Source: CAVXAE01 sp044225565
GTDB lineage: Bacteria > Pseudomonadota > Gammaproteobacteria > Steroidobacterales > Steroidobacteraceae
Direction: 5' to 3'
DNA length: 13,868 nt
NCBI GenBank assembly: GCA_044225565.1
Contig: JBGAIL010000129.1
Span: 1 to 13,868, forward strand
Below the pieces are notes generated by a model, which was given only the letters and a program-made list of their open reading frames with translations, made no database searches and had not been told where the DNA came from. The first letter of the stretch is position 1. The number at the start of each line of letters is the position of its first letter. Of this stretch, positions 1 to 7,086 are shown piece after piece. The position numbers and the translations under genes are program-made.

Positions 1-448
1 GGGCGATCTCGGTGTAGCTCAGCCCCTCGAAACGGTGAAGTATGAAGGTGGCGCGGCACCTGGGCGTGAGCTGCGCGAGAACGCCGAGCACATGCTCGAG
101 AATCTGTTGCCCCTCGCACACGCGTTCCGCGGAAGGAAGCTCACTTTCGATGTCGGAGTCTGTGAGCGAGACGTGATCCCCGTGCCGCCGGGCGGCGCGT
201 CGGCGGAAGCGGTCCCGCAGGACATTGGTCGCGACGCGAAACACGTAGCGCCCGGGCTCCCGCATGACGTGGGGATCCGCTGCGCGGGCCAGGTGCAGAA
301 AGACCTCCTGGGTGAGGTCTTCCGCATCGGCGCGCAAGCCCACCCGACGCTCGAAGAAGCCCATGAGGGAGGGCCTCAGCCATTCGAGCGAGGCCAGATC
401 GATGCGTTCCGGCATGCCGATGGAGTCGATTTCCGCGCGGCTCGACAT
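1..448 (-). CDS. ECF-type RNA polymerase sigma factor, C-terminus beyond the window
   Basis: Reading leftward from the ATG at 448 gives 149 codons without a stop, and the frame continues past the window edge. The product starts MSSRAEIDSIGMPERIDL. Sigma region 2 is clear at about residues 25-85, with DAEDLTQEVFLHL at 41-53, followed by an arginine-rich stretch (RFRRRAARR). Region 4 begins near residue 120, with LTPRCRATFILHRFEGLSYTEIA at 127-149, so only the final recognition helix is missing. A purine-rich GGGAAAG stands about 7 bases before the ATG and supports this start. It is a paralogue of the divergent sigma gene at 738: DAEDL.QE.FL and PR.R.....HR..G.SY..IA are shared. By family it should direct transcription of a small regulon, typically a TonB-dependent receptor controlled by a FecR protein. 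Its own FecR and receptor, if any, would lie left of the window. A candidate ECF promoter at 636-665 points towards it. Confidence 0.85.
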   Translation of the reverse strand, partial: MSSRAEIDSIGMPERIDLASLEWLRPSLMGFFERRVGLRADAEDLTQEVFLHLARAADPHVMREPGRYVFRVATNVLRDRFRRRAARRHGDHVSLTDSDIESELPSAERVCEGQQILEHVLGVLAQLTPRCRATFILHRFEGLSYTEIA

Positions 449-468
449 TTGATGCTTTCCCGGAGAGA

Positions 469-496
469 TAGACGCAGCAGGCCCGGAACGGCTCAG
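469..496 (-). promoter_or_regulatory. Weak ECF promoter-like site before the leftward sigma gene
   Basis: On the minus strand, CTGAGC (496-491) is followed after 15 bases by GCGTCTA (475-469). The downstream element is identical to the core of the two stronger sites at 2276 and 665. The upstream element differs at two positions and the spacing is one base shorter. It ends about 20 bases before the ATG at 448, which would leave a very short leader. It may be a secondary promoter or a chance match. Confidence 0.25.
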
Positions 497-635
497 TGCA
501 TCCAGCGCGAAGCCGACGGTAACCGGTCTGGAGTGCGCTGCCCATGAGAAATTGCGCAGCGACTTTGAGCTTTTTGGACGCCGGCCGGCCGCACTCCGGC
601 GTGCTGCTCCAGTGCGCGCCGCGGCGCTTCGCGCC

Positions 636-665
636 CTAGACGCAAGTCACCGGGAAAAACCTCAA
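636..665 (-). promoter_or_regulatory. ECF-type promoter motif facing the leftward sigma gene
   Basis: Read on the minus strand, TTGAGG (665-660) and GCGTCTAG (643-636) are separated by exactly 16 bases. The spacer starts with a T-run followed by CCC and ends in TT. The same two blocks, with the same 16-base spacing and a similar T-run/CCC start, occur on the plus strand at 2276-2305 before the TonB-dependent receptor gene. A CGTC-containing -10 element is common among ECF promoters. Inferred transcription would start near 628 and run through a leader of about 180 bases into the sigma gene at 448. Confidence 0.55.
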
Positions 666-737
666 CGCACGAGTCATTCCGATCCGGCGGGCGCGGGTTC
701 GATTGCCGCAGGGTCTCTTTCATGCCAGATTTCCCTC

Positions 738-1241
738 ATGTCCTGGTCCTCCCGCGTTCCTGCGCTGCTCGCCGACTTCAGGAGATTCCTGACCAGGCGG
801 GGCAGGAGTCGGGAAGATGCGGAGGACCTCATCCAGGAAGCCTTCCTCCGGCTGGAACAGTACTGCCGGCACGGCCACGAGGTCGAATGTCCCGAAGCGT
901 TCCTTCGTCGCACCACCCAGAACCTCGCGGTGAGCGAGCACCGCCATGAGCGACGTTACCTGCAGGGCAGGATCGGGCTGGAGGATTCGCTGTGCGATCC
1001 CGCGCCGACTCCCGAAGAGGTGTTCGCCGCCGAGCAGCGCCTCCGGCAGTTGCAGGCCATCCTGGATGACCTGGGGCCGCGGACCCGGGACGCCTACTTC
1101 ATGCACAGGCTGGGAGGGTTCAGCTACGCGGATATCGCGAGCCGCTTCAACTGCTCGGTTTCGATGATCGAAAAGCACATCGCGAGCGCAGCCACCGCCA
1201 TCACCTACGAGCGTTGTCATGGAAAGCTCCGCGAAGAATAG
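738..1241 (+). CDS. FecI-like ECF RNA polymerase sigma factor
   Basis: A 167-residue protein of normal size for an ECF sigma factor. Sigma region 2 covers about residues 8-75, with SREDAEDLIQEAFLRLEQY at 24-42. Region 4 covers about 100-158, with LGPRTRDAYFMHRLGGFSYADIA at 112-134 and the recognition helix SRFNCSVSMIEKHI at 135-148. The open frame extends upstream to 552, but the 62 extra residues are low-complexity Arg/Ala sequence without sigma similarity, so the ATG at 738 is preferred; its ribosome binding site is weak. The gene overlaps the start of fecR by 23 bases, so the two are probably translated together. In FecI-type systems the sigma factor is held by the inner-membrane FecR until the outer-membrane receptor binds its ligand, then transcribes the receptor gene. 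The receptor two genes downstream carries the signalling domain such a circuit requires. Confidence 0.9.
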   Translation: MSWSSRVPALLADFRRFLTRRGRSREDAEDLIQEAFLRLEQYCRHGHEVECPEAFLRRTTQNLAVSEHRHERRYLQGRIGLEDSLCDPAPTPEEVFAAEQRLRQLQAILDDLGPRTRDAYFMHRLGGFSYADIASRFNCSVSMIEKHIASAATAITYERCHGKLREE

Positions 1242-2268
1242 TCCGCAGGAGGCGGCCCGGATTTCCCGCAGCATGTTGAGCAGTGCCGGGGCATGGCTCG
1301 CGCGCCTGAACGGGCCTCTGCGGACGGCGGCTGCGGAAGAGGGATTCCAGCGCTGGCTCCGGGAGGACCCCCGGCATGCTCAGGCTTTCCGCATGCTCAC
1401 CGAAGACTGGCACGAGATGGAGGAGCTCAGGCGTTTCGCAAGCGTCGTGATCAAGGCCCCTGGCACTTCCGATCGACGGGAATGCCGCCCGGACATGCGC
1501 AAGCGGCCCAGCGTTCTCCTCGCGACGGCGGCCGCGTTGGGGCTGGCGGCAATCGGCGCGATCTTCTTCGTGCACCGCTCCGGCGTCGCCACTGCCGTCG
1601 GCGAGCAGCGAATCCTGATCCTCGAGGATGGCACCCGCGTCTATCTCAACACCTCCTCCCGCATCGCACTGGAGTACGACGAAGCGCGGCGCGCCGTGCG
1701 CCTCGACTCCGGCGAGGCGCTGTTCGACGTGGCAAGGCATGCAGGCTGGCCGTTCGTGGTCGAGGTCGGTGACCGGAAAGTGACTGCGCTCGGTACGTCG
1801 TTCGTCGTGCGCCGGGACGCCGACCAGCGGATCGCCATCACGCTCGTCGAAGGCAAGGTTTCGGTTTCGGGGACGCCTTCTGCGCCGGTAGCCACGGGCG
1901 ATGTTTCCGCGGGATCTGCGGCGGTGGCTCACGCGGTCACGCTCACTGCCGGTCAACGTCTCATCCTCGAGCAACACGAGGTCCCGCGCGTCGATCTGCC
2001 GGACCTCGGCAAGGTCACTGCCTGGCAGCAAGGGAAAGTGGCCATCGACAACATGAGGCTGTCCGAAGCCGTCGCCGAGATGAATCGCTACAGTTCCCTG
2101 AAGCTGGTGATCGAGCAGCCGCAGTCCGCGAAACTGCTGCTGAGCGGCATATTCACGGCTGGAGAGTCGGAGAGCTTTGCGCGCGCCGTCGCGCAGACCT
2201 ATGGACTGCAGGTCCGGCATCAGCGCGACACCATCGTGCTCGCCGGGTCTGCCACGACTCCCGATTGA
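1219..2268 (+). CDS. FecR-family inner-membrane sigma regulator
   Basis: A 349-residue protein with the full FecR layout. Residues about 20-70 form the cytoplasmic N-terminal domain (DUF4880-like) that contacts the sigma factor, with the hallmark FQRWLREDPRHAQAFRML at 43-60. A single membrane helix lies at about 98-118. The periplasmic FecR domain covers about 125-215 and includes LEDGTRVYLNTSSRI (135-149), GEALFDVARHAGWPFVVEVG (165-184) and TALGTSFVVR (189-198). The C-terminal part, about 265-342 (KVAIDNMRLSEAVAEMNRYS and onward), resembles the STN-like domain by which FecR proteins touch the receptor's signalling domain. Its ATG at 1219 lies inside the end of the sigma gene, indicating translational coupling. 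It should link occupancy of the downstream receptor to activity of the sigma factor from the 738 gene. Whether it acts mainly as an anti-sigma factor or is needed for activation cannot be told from sequence. Confidence 0.93.
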   Translation: MESSAKNSPQEAARISRSMLSSAGAWLARLNGPLRTAAAEEGFQRWLREDPRHAQAFRMLTEDWHEMEELRRFASVVIKAPGTSDRRECRPDMRKRPSVLLATAAALGLAAIGAIFFVHRSGVATAVGEQRILILEDGTRVYLNTSSRIALEYDEARRAVRLDSGEALFDVARHAGWPFVVEVGDRKVTALGTSFVVRRDADQRIAITLVEGKVSVSGTPSAPVATGDVSAGSAAVAHAVTLTAGQRLILEQHEVPRVDLPDLGKVTAWQQGKVAIDNMRLSEAVAEMNRYSSLKLVIEQPQSAKLLLSGIFTAGESESFARAVAQTYGLQVRHQRDTIVLAGSATTPD

Positions 2269-2275
2269 CGCGTCA

Positions 2276-2305
2276 TTGAGGTTTTCCCACGCGGTTTGCG
2301 TCTAG
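2276..2305 (+). promoter_or_regulatory. ECF-type promoter motif before the TonB-dependent receptor gene
   Basis: TTGAGG (2276-2281), 16 bases, then GCGTCTAG (2298-2305). The spacer starts TTTTCCC and ends TTT. This matches the minus-strand site at 665-636 in both blocks and in spacing, which is hard to explain by chance in 14 kb. Transcription would start near 2312, leaving a leader of about 55 bases before the receptor ATG at 2368. Its place between fecR and the receptor fits a sigma factor that activates receptor expression separately from its own gene. Confidence 0.6.
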
Positions 2306-2355
2306 CCCGACTTGGGAGAGGTCGTCATTTCGCAACCGCGGCAGGGAAAGCCGAC

Positions 2356-2361
2356 GAGGGG
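2356..2361 (+). promoter_or_regulatory. Ribosome binding site of the receptor gene
   Basis: GAGGGG is followed by a 6-base spacer and ATG at 2368. It decides the start: the longer open frame from 2296 would begin inside the promoter motif and would place 24 non-signal residues before the signal peptide. Confidence 0.75.
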
Positions 2362-2367
2362 AATCAC

Positions 2368-5034
2368 ATGCGTCGCGTTTCCTGCCGTACCGTCACGATC
2401 GTCGCGCTGATGCTGGCTGCAGGTCCGGCAGTCCTGCAGGCGCAGGTCCATCAGAGCATCAGGCTCGATCTGCCGGTGCAGCCGCTCGCCGATTCGCTGC
2501 GGGCCGTCGGGCTCGCGTCCAACACCAACATCGTCTTCGACCCGAGGCTGGTGGCCGGCATCACCGCGCCTGCATTCAGCGGGATGGTCACCGCCGAGGA
2601 GGCGCTCGAGCAGCTGCTGGCGGGAACCCGGGTGCGATTCAAGTTCGTGGACGAGAAAACGGTATCGCTGATGCCGGCCCGCGCCACCGGAAAGAGCACC
2701 GTCTCCGCGAACGACCCTCTCGAAGGAGCGATGCGACTCGCGCAGGCGGACGCGGCGGCGCCGAGCGAAGAGCTGCAGCAAGGGGAGGAGCCCGGGGAGG
2801 ACGCCGGCGGTGCAAAGCTCGAGGAGATCATCGTCACGGCGACCAAGCGGGCCGAGAGCGTGCGGGACGTTCCGCTCAGCATCACAGCTATCGGCAAGGA
2901 GGAGATCTCGCGCCGCGGCCTGCAGGGCATGGGCGACTATCTGTCGGCGGTGCCCGGTGTGAGCTTCATCGAGACGGATGGCAGCAACAACGCGATCGTG
3001 ATCCGCGGCATCGACACTGGCCCCGAGGCGCAGAACATCCGGGCCGGTACCACGGTCGCCACGTACTTCGGAGAGACGCCCATCACCAATTCGGCGGGCC
3101 TCATGGGAGGCAGCGGCGTCGACATCAAGCTGGTCGACATCGACCGCATCGAAGTGTTGCGGGGGCCGCAAGGCACGGCCTTCGGCAACTCCTCGCTGGG
3201 CGGTGCGGTGCGAACGATCCCGACGGCGCCCCGGCTCGACGCCATGGAGGGCAAGCTCGCGGTCGAATACTCCCATACGGGTCGTGATGGCAGCGGCAAC
3301 GACGGCCTGGAAGGCGTCCTCAATCTCCCGCTGGTGACCGACAGGCTGGCGATTCGCGCAGTGGGCTATCAGTTCGAGAGCAGCGGCTATTACCGCAACA
3401 TCTCCGGCTCCGATCCCGAGATGCAGGCCTATGCGGCATCGCTCGGGCCTCGCGCCGTGTCGCTGGCCACCAGCTCAGACGATCGCGGGCGCCTGCGGAC
3501 CAGGGGAGCGCGCTTCGCGGCACTGTGGCAGGCCACCGATGCGATGCGGCTGACGTTGTCGTATCTGTACCAGAAATCCGAGCAGACCGGCGACAGCGCA
3601 TCGAGCGGGCTCGGTGACGGATACGGCTATCGATCGTTCCGGATATTGCCCTCGCGTGGCACGCGCGGAAGCGAAGACAACGTGCAGGACACCCGCATCG
3701 AGCTCACCAACGGAATGCTCGAGTACGACCTGGGCTGGGCCGACCTCGTGGCCTCCGCCTCGTGGGTCGACTCCGGGAGCCTGTGGGTTCTCGGTGCCGG
3801 CTACGAAAGCCCCTATGACTTTCAGTCGCGTAGCCCGCACGAACAGTTCTCGAGCGAGCTGCGGCTCGCCTCCAAGCTGCAGGGTCGATGGGCTTTCCTG
3901 GCCGGCCTCTATCACGAGAACATGCGCGATTTCTCCAGCGAGCACTACAGCTCGCTCGAGACCGCCGATCTCATGCTGGAGCGGGCCGGATACGGCGACG
4001 GCGTGAACGAGCTGCTGGGCGTCTTCGACAACACCCGCAAGGTGCGCCAGGACGCCGCTTTCGGCGAAGTCTCCTACCGTCTGCTCGAGAATCTGACGCT
4101 CACCGGCGGCGCGCGCCTCTACGAGTTCGAGAGACACAACCGGCTCGACACGAGCGGCTGGTTCGCCGGGACGCCGCTCGATGCGCCCGACGTTTCCCGG
4201 ACCGCGATCAAGCGCTCGGGCGAGAGCTTCAAGGCCAACCTCGGTTACAAGCCCTCGCAACGCTCATTGCTGTACGCGGGCTGGGCCCAGGGCTTTCGCC
4301 TCGGCCAGCCGACCGCGGGACTCATCCCGGCGATCTGCGACACCGATGGGGACGGCTTCGTCGACGGGACCGGCATCTCGATCGCCTCCACGCGGATGAT
4401 CGACTCCGACCACCTCGACAACTTCGAGATCGGCGGGAAAACCACGCTGCTCGGGGGTCGCCTGACCCTCGACACCAGCGTCTACAGGATCAAGTGGACG
4501 GGCTTGCCGACCAATGCACGGGCCCAGTGCGGCGATTCGGGCTATTCCTATGTCGCCAATGCGGGCAAGGCGAGCTCTCAAGGCATCGAGTTCCAGTCGA
4601 ACTACTCGGTGACCCGCGGATTCAGGGTGAGCTTCGGCGGCTCGTATACCGACGCGGAACTGCGCAAGGACAACGACGAGCTGGGCGGGTTCGCCGGCGA
4701 TCGTCTGCCCGGCTCGCCGCGATGGATCGCGAACCTCGGCATGCAGTACGACTTCAACGTCTCCGGTCACGAGGCGTTCGTCCGCGCGGATTCGGCGTAT
4801 CGGGGTGTCTTCTACAGCGATTTCAGGCAGAACCCGGAAGCGAGATCCGGCGGATACGTGCTGGTCGATGCGCGCGCCGGCGTGGCCATCCGCGGCATCA
4901 GCATCGAAGCGTTCGTGGAGAATCTGACAGACGTCGACGACTACGCGTGGCGGGGACTCGACAACACGGATGCCGGGTTCGGGTACATCATGCGGCCTCG
5001 CACCGTGGGGTTGCGGCTCGGCTACGACTTTTGA
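2368..5034 (+). CDS. TonB-dependent outer-membrane receptor with STN signalling domain
   Basis: An 888-residue transducer-type receptor. A signal peptide spans residues 1 to about 25 (cleavage near VLQAQ). An STN domain at about 30-103 (SIRLDLPVQPLADSLRAVG and onward) is the periplasmic module that contacts FecR. An acidic linker at about 118-149 follows. A TonB-box-like EEIIVTATK lies at 152-160 and the plug at about 163-285 (VPGVSFIETDG, IEVLRGPQGTAFG at 261-273). The rest is the beta-barrel, ending in LGYDF with a terminal aromatic residue, as usual for outer-membrane proteins. A loop at 657-667, CDTDGDGFVDG, looks like a calcium-binding DxDxDG loop. Its cysteine and C721 are the only two I see in the mature protein, so a disulfide is possible. 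The substrate cannot be named; siderophore, carbohydrate and peptide receptors all share this architecture. The downstream peptidase favours a peptide-like ligand, which is inference. Confidence 0.95.
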   Translation: MRRVSCRTVTIVALMLAAGPAVLQAQVHQSIRLDLPVQPLADSLRAVGLASNTNIVFDPRLVAGITAPAFSGMVTAEEALEQLLAGTRVRFKFVDEKTVSLMPARATGKSTVSANDPLEGAMRLAQADAAAPSEELQQGEEPGEDAGGAKLEEIIVTATKRAESVRDVPLSITAIGKEEISRRGLQGMGDYLSAVPGVSFIETDGSNNAIVIRGIDTGPEAQNIRAGTTVATYFGETPITNSAGLMGGSGVDIKLVDIDRIEVLRGPQGTAFGNSSLGGAVRTIPTAPRLDAMEGKLAVEYSHTGRDGSGNDGLEGVLNLPLVTDRLAIRAVGYQFESSGYYRNISGSDPEMQAYAASLGPRAVSLATSSDDRGRLRTRGARFAALWQATDAMRLTLSYLYQKSEQTGDSASSGLGDGYGYRSFRILPSRGTRGSEDNVQDTRIELTNGMLEYDLGWADLVASASWVDSGSLWVLGAGYESPYDFQSRSPHEQFSSELRLASKLQGRWAFLAGLYHENMRDFSSEHYSSLETADLMLERAGYGDGVNELLGVFDNTRKVRQDAAFGEVSYRLLENLTLTGGARLYEFERHNRLDTSGWFAGTPLDAPDVSRTAIKRSGESFKANLGYKPSQRSLLYAGWAQGFRLGQPTAGLIPAICDTDGDGFVDGTGISIASTRMIDSDHLDNFEIGGKTTLLGGRLTLDTSVYRIKWTGLPTNARAQCGDSGYSYVANAGKASSQGIEFQSNYSVTRGFRVSFGGSYTDAELRKDNDELGGFAGDRLPGSPRWIANLGMQYDFNVSGHEAFVRADSAYRGVFYSDFRQNPEARSGGYVLVDARAGVAIRGISIEAFVENLTDVDDYAWRGLDNTDAGFGYIMRPRTVGLRLGYDF

Positions 5035-5048
5035 GTGGCCGGCGGGCG

Positions 5049-7064
5049 ATGGGCGCGCTGAAGCTCGGCGTCGTGGCGATGGTCGTGGTGGGTCTCTCGT
5101 GCGTCTTGCCGAGAGCCGAGGCGCGCCGGATCATGCTCGCCGACCTCGATGCGGAGGTCGCGCTCTGGGATGCGGATGTCGCACTCTCGCCCGATGGAAA
5201 GCGCATCGCACTCATCGTCACCCGCGCCGATCTGACCGACGACCGTTTCGTCCGATCGTTGCGGCTCATAGACGTCGTCACGGGCGAGCAGCGCGAACTC
5301 GCGCCGGGCCGCGCTTCCGTCGCCTCGCCGCAGTGGTCCGCGGACGGCGAGCGGCTGGCCTGGCTGGACACGGCCGCCGATGGAGCGACGCAGATCCACC
5401 TGCGCGCGCTGGATGGAGCGGCCGGGACGTTGATCTTGACCGACGCGCCCGAAGGCGTGACGTCGTTCAGATGGAGTCCCGATGGCCAGCACATCGCGTT
5501 CGTCACGCCCGATCCGTCGGCGAAAGGCGAAGGCGCGGAGCGTCACAACCGCTCCTTCGAGGTGACGGAGGCCAACGATTTCCTGTCGGTGGCGGCCATC
5601 GGTCCCTCTCACCTCTGGGTGATTCCCGCAGCGGGCGGCGTCGCGCGCCGCCTCACCTCCGGTGTCGATGGTGTGGACGGCATGGCGTGGCTGCGTGATG
5701 GCAGCATCGCCTGCCTGATCCGCTCCAGGTCGAGCCTGAATTCCGTTCTGAACCGCGTGAACGTCGATGACGGCCGATCGACCGTGCTGGTCCCGGGCGC
5801 CGCGAGCGAACCCACTGCGACCTTGCTCCCAGCCTCACCCGACGGTCGATGGCTGACGTACTCGCGTTCGCGCGGCCCCGAACTCGGCTTCCGGGCCGAA
5901 AGCATCGTGGTGAAGCCAGCGTCTGGCGGGGCGGCCCGCGACATCACTACACCGCTCGATCGCAATTTCGGCGAGACCGTCTGGCTGCCGGACAGCAAAG
6001 GCGTCATCACCGTGTTCGCCGAAGGCGCACGGGACGTGCTGTGGTTGCAACCTCTCGAGGGTCATGCGCGAAGTCTCGACGTCGGCACCGTCACCGAGAT
6101 AAGGCACCTTTCGGCTAGCCGCAGTGGCGCTCTCGCATTCGTCGGCCTGCAGCCGCGCCATCCGGCCGAGCTCTTCTACATGGCCTCGCCAGGCGCGAAA
6201 CCGCGACGCCTCACCCGATTCAACGACCACCTGGCCGCGCTCGAGACCGGCGACATCGGCAGCCTCACCTGGCGCCACGGCGGCTTCGAGCACACCGGAG
6301 TGCTGATTCGTCCGCCCGGATTCCGGGAAGGGAAGCAGTATCCCCTGGTGCTCGAGATTCACGGCGGCCCGGCGGCTCACTACAGCGAGACCTTCGACTC
6401 GTTCCACGAGCTGCTCGCCGCGCAGGGCTGGCTAGTGTTCTGCCCGAACTATCGCGGCAGCGATACCGCCGGCGACGCGTATCGGCACGCCATCGTGAAC
6501 GATTCGGGAGCAGGGCCGGCGGGGGACGTCATGGCGGGCGTCGATGCGGTGAAGGCGCTCGGCATCGTCGACGACCGTCGCATCGCCGTATCGGGCTGGT
6601 CCTATGGCGGCTACATGACGACGTGGCTCACGGCGCACCATTCGATCTGGCGAGCCGCCGTCGCAGGAGCGGCCGTGACGGACTTCGTCGACCAGTACAA
6701 CCTGTCCGACCTCAACGCGTGGTTCGGATACGGGCTGGGGGGATCGCCGTGGGTCGGCGGGAACCTGGACGCCTATCGCGCGCAGTCTCCCATCACCTAC
6801 GCGCATCTGAGCCGAACGCCCACGCTGATCCTCGCAGTCACGGGCGATCGACGTGTGCCGATCGGGCAATCCTACAAGCTCTATCGCGCGCTGAAGGACA
6901 ACGCCGTGCCGGTGAAGTTCGTCGCGTATCCGGGCAGCGATCATTTCCCGGAGGATCCCGTGCAGCAGCGGGACATTCGCCGCCGCTGGCTCGAGTGGAT
7001 CGCGGGCCACTTCGACGAGCCTCCCTTCCCGCAAACGGAGTCGGCCGGTGCGGTGGCGCGTTGA
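5049..7064 (+). CDS. Secreted S9-family (prolyl oligopeptidase-type) serine peptidase
   Basis: A 671-residue enzyme beginning 14 bases after the receptor stop. Residues 1 to about 26 form a signal peptide ending AEA, so it should be periplasmic or exported. Residues about 35-400 form a beta-propeller with repeated SPDG/SADG motifs (SPDGKRIAL, WSADGERLAW, WSPDGQHIAF). The alpha/beta-hydrolase domain follows: HGGP at 438-441, nucleophile elbow GWSYGGY with Ser518, Asp600 in TGDRRVP, and His632 in GSDHFP, a complete catalytic triad. Size and motifs fit the acylaminoacyl/dipeptidyl branch of S9, enzymes that admit only short or flexible peptides. The same frame is open back to 3888, but that part lies antiphase inside the receptor gene and is not protein-like, so the ATG at 5049 with its signal peptide is chosen. 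Context suggests it trims or opens a peptide imported by the receptor. Peptidases of this fold accompany receptors in lasso-peptide loci, but no precursor or synthetase is present here. Confidence 0.92.
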   Translation: MGALKLGVVAMVVVGLSCVLPRAEARRIMLADLDAEVALWDADVALSPDGKRIALIVTRADLTDDRFVRSLRLIDVVTGEQRELAPGRASVASPQWSADGERLAWLDTAADGATQIHLRALDGAAGTLILTDAPEGVTSFRWSPDGQHIAFVTPDPSAKGEGAERHNRSFEVTEANDFLSVAAIGPSHLWVIPAAGGVARRLTSGVDGVDGMAWLRDGSIACLIRSRSSLNSVLNRVNVDDGRSTVLVPGAASEPTATLLPASPDGRWLTYSRSRGPELGFRAESIVVKPASGGAARDITTPLDRNFGETVWLPDSKGVITVFAEGARDVLWLQPLEGHARSLDVGTVTEIRHLSASRSGALAFVGLQPRHPAELFYMASPGAKPRRLTRFNDHLAALETGDIGSLTWRHGGFEHTGVLIRPPGFREGKQYPLVLEIHGGPAAHYSETFDSFHELLAAQGWLVFCPNYRGSDTAGDAYRHAIVNDSGAGPAGDVMAGVDAVKALGIVDDRRIAVSGWSYGGYMTTWLTAHHSIWRAAVAGAAVTDFVDQYNLSDLNAWFGYGLGGSPWVGGNLDAYRAQSPITYAHLSRTPTLILAVTGDRRVPIGQSYKLYRALKDNAVPVKFVAYPGSDHFPEDPVQQRDIRRRWLEWIAGHFDEPPFPQTESAGAVAR

Positions 7065-7086
7065 GCCGCCGTCGCCCGTTCTCTCC

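Larger units (their letters stand above)
449..737. promoter_or_regulatory. Divergent intergenic region between two sigma factor genes
   Basis: These 289 bases lie between the divergent starts of the two ECF sigma genes and contain no convincing gene; the open frames crossing them have no recognisable protein features. The region holds a strong minus-strand promoter-like motif (636-665) and a weaker one (469-496). It also contains an inverted repeat, ACGCCGG at 578-584 and CCGGCGT at 596-602, with an 11-base loop. This repeat would lie in the leader of a transcript starting from the 636-665 site. It has no T-run, so it does not look like a terminator. I see no Fur-box-like sequence and no clear plus-strand promoter for the rightward sigma gene. 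Confidence 0.6.

Noticed and set aside
35..547. Plus-strand open frame of 170 codons
   Set aside because: It lies antisense to the leftward sigma gene, whose region 2 and 4 motifs are unmistakable.
552..737. N-terminal extension of the rightward sigma factor
   Set aside because: The 62 residues are low-complexity and lack sigma similarity, and the region carries promoter motifs; the ATG at 738 begins the conserved part.
449..737. Search for a lasso-peptide or other RiPP precursor gene in the sigma gap
   Set aside because: No short frame shows a leader plus a core beginning with Gly/Ala and a ring-forming Asp/Glu; the other gaps are too short.
3888..5048. Open frame extending the S9 peptidase by 387 codons into the receptor gene
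   Set aside because: Arg/Gly-rich antiphase translation of the receptor gene; the peptidase has a proper signal peptide starting at 5049.
5049..7064. Naming the S9 peptidase a lasso-peptide isopeptidase
   Set aside because: Context is suggestive, but HGGP and GWSYGGY are the general S9 motifs and no lasso biosynthesis gene is present; the specific name is not justified.
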